IMG/VR virus record: IMGVR_UViG_3300042564_002819
Location: 62,001 to 126,000 of that record
Source: a virus
DNA: 64,000 nt
Strand: one strand, 5' to 3'
Numbering within the stretch: the first letter of the stretch is position 1; every line of letters starts with the position of its first letter. Positions 63,086 to 64,000 of this stretch are shown here, in pieces. Below the pieces are notes generated by a model. That model made no database searches and was not told where the DNA came from. It saw only the letters and a list, made by a program, of their open reading frames with translations. A program made the translations under genes and the position numbers.

Positions 63086-64000
63086 TAAATAAATCCTTTA
63101 TTTGTTGTACTTTGTTGACCTATATAACCACCTTGTGCAAATTCATCAAGGTTAAATTTGCTAACATCGTCTCTGCTGTATATTGGTTGGAGTGTTACGT
63201 TTAGATTACTTAAAACCGGAACATAAGAATAGGACGACGAGTTGTTGTCTGTTGAAAAACCGCCATTTATAGGAACTTTAATATAGTCAACGTCGTTTCT
63301 TAAATCTAATGTAAATAATTTTACGACACACGGTACTTTGTTAAAAATAAAATCTCCGTATCCACTCAAATAAACAATAGGTGGCGGTGCTCCTAGGTTT
63401 GTTGAGCTTCCATAAAACATTTTTGTTATAGATCTTAAAAAATGAACCGATGCAATCCAGTAGCGTCCATCCGATTCGTTCTCAACTGGAAACTCGCCAG
63501 TTATAGTGATATCTTCAACTGCCGAGTTTTGGTATTGTAAGAATGGATAATTTGTATGTGTCGGCGATAATGTATTATAATTTGCCGAGTGTGCAACAGT
63601 AATTTGAGGAGTAGTTGGCCATACCATTGCATTACCCGAAAATTTCAATGGTGCAAACATAGAAGAATTTAAAAATTCAGGAGTATTAGGTAAACTTAAT
63701 CTAACACGCCAATCAGCACCTGATGTTTGTGATGCTGCACTGTATGATCCATACGCTCTAGTTTGTTCTGTATATTCTGCACCGGCGGGCAAATTTCCAA
63801 GTCTGATTTGAGATATATATGTTACAGGATTAGAAATATTTTGTATATTAGATGTAAAATTTCCTTGTCTTACGTTACTAAATGTATTTTGAAAATTATT
63901 TTGTAAATTTTGAAAACTATCAACTACTCCGCCAACGGTGTTAGCAAAAGAACTTATTCTATTTGCTGTAGAACTAATACTTTGTGTAATTTGTGTTAAC
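63085..64000 (-). CDS. Tail-tube/baseplate protein, N-terminus cut by the window edge
   Basis: The frame runs from the stop at 63085 to the right edge without a start codon that I would accept. The first ATG/TTG/GTG candidate in the visible part is a TTG at 63792, but 69 more open codons precede it inside the window, so the real start lies outside. The N-terminal visible part is Asn/Gln/Ser-rich (ITQSISSTANRISSFANTVG). The C-terminal part has WRVRLSLPNTPEF, ITVAHSANYNTL, then TGEFPVEN and PIVYLSGYGDFIFNKVPCVV. In T4-like cyanophages the gene before gp53 is the tail-tube cap gp48, so that is the best guess, but it is not shown by a motif. It overlaps gp53 by one base. Confidence 0.55.
   Translation of the reverse strand, partial: LTQITQSISSTANRISSFANTVGGVVDSFQNLQNNFQNTFSNVRQGNFTSNIQNISNPVTYISQIRLGNLPAGAEYTEQTRAYGSYSAASQTSGADWRVRLSLPNTPEFLNSSMFAPLKFSGNAMVWPTTPQITVAHSANYNTLSPTHTNYPFLQYQNSAVEDITITGEFPVENESDGRYWIASVHFLRSITKMFYGSSTNLGAPPPIVYLSGYGDFIFNKVPCVVKLFTLDLRNDVDYIKVPINGGFSTDNNSSSYSYVPVLSNLNVTLQPIYSRDDVSKFNLDEFAQGGYIGQQSTTNKGFI

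Noticed and set aside
63790-63792. TTG at 63792 as the start of the rightmost gene
   Set aside because: The frame stays open for 69 more codons to the window edge with structural-protein composition, so the start lies outside the window.
1-64000. tRNA genes, CRISPR arrays, insertion sequences, integrase or attachment sites
   Set aside because: Coding density leaves gaps of at most about 60 bases. I saw no cloverleaf-like sequence, regular spacer array, transposase or integrase motif.

Overview
The window is a 64 kb piece of an AT-rich, T4-like contractile-tailed phage genome. Two observations support this: a canonical baseplate gene series (gp53, gp27-like hub, gp5-like spike, gp25, gp6) and NATAAATA late-promoter-like motifs in the gaps of the tail region. 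Every gene lies on the minus strand, so transcription runs from high to low coordinates. Genes abut or overlap by 1, 4, 8 or 11 bases almost everywhere, and no stretch over 300 bases lacks a gene. The style (radical SAM genes, cyanophage-like fibre modules, AT-rich codons) suggests a marine myovirus of the cyanophage/pelagiphage type. The host cannot be read from the window.

Region 1 (64000 down to about 31000, virion genes). In order of transcription: a 5'-truncated tail-tube or baseplate protein, a gp53 LysM-like wedge protein, a gp27-like hub protein, a gp5-like spike with a C-terminal M15 peptidase domain, a lambda-R-type muramidase, gp25, a long gp6, and a giant 4603-residue structural protein. 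These are followed by a small tail protein, three fibre proteins sharing one N-terminal module but ending in different tips, and a pair of paralogous fibre-like proteins.

Region 2 (30908 down to 1, accessory cargo). About 27 genes encode enzymes rather than virion parts. A good sigma70-type promoter starts the block at about 30950, and a second, near-perfect one lies at about 11990. The block holds seven radical SAM enzymes (six twitch/SPASM types forming three paralogous pairs, and one with a B12-binding domain). It also holds two DxD glycosyltransferase-like proteins and two proteins with a shared VDGD glycosyltransferase-like domain; one of the latter carries a tandem array of decayed copies of that domain. 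A further family of four genes (five domains) shares a TEKT motif. Other members are a GDP-mannose 3,5-epimerase-like enzyme, a UDP-glucose/GDP-mannose dehydrogenase, a sulfotransferase, a methyltransferase, a 2OG-Fe(II) oxygenase, an amidinotransferase, a shortened DegT-type aminotransferase, two SGNH hydrolases, a QueC-like PP-loop ATPase, and a PLP enzyme cut by the left edge.

Taken together, region 2 looks like a phage-borne pathway that makes and attaches a heavily modified sugar-like or peptide-like group. Possible chemistries are amination, amidination, hydroxylation, methylation, sulfation and radical chemistry. Its position directly behind the fibre genes makes virion or host-surface decoration a reasonable guess. 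The product is not determinable from sequence alone, and this block is the best candidate for an undescribed system.
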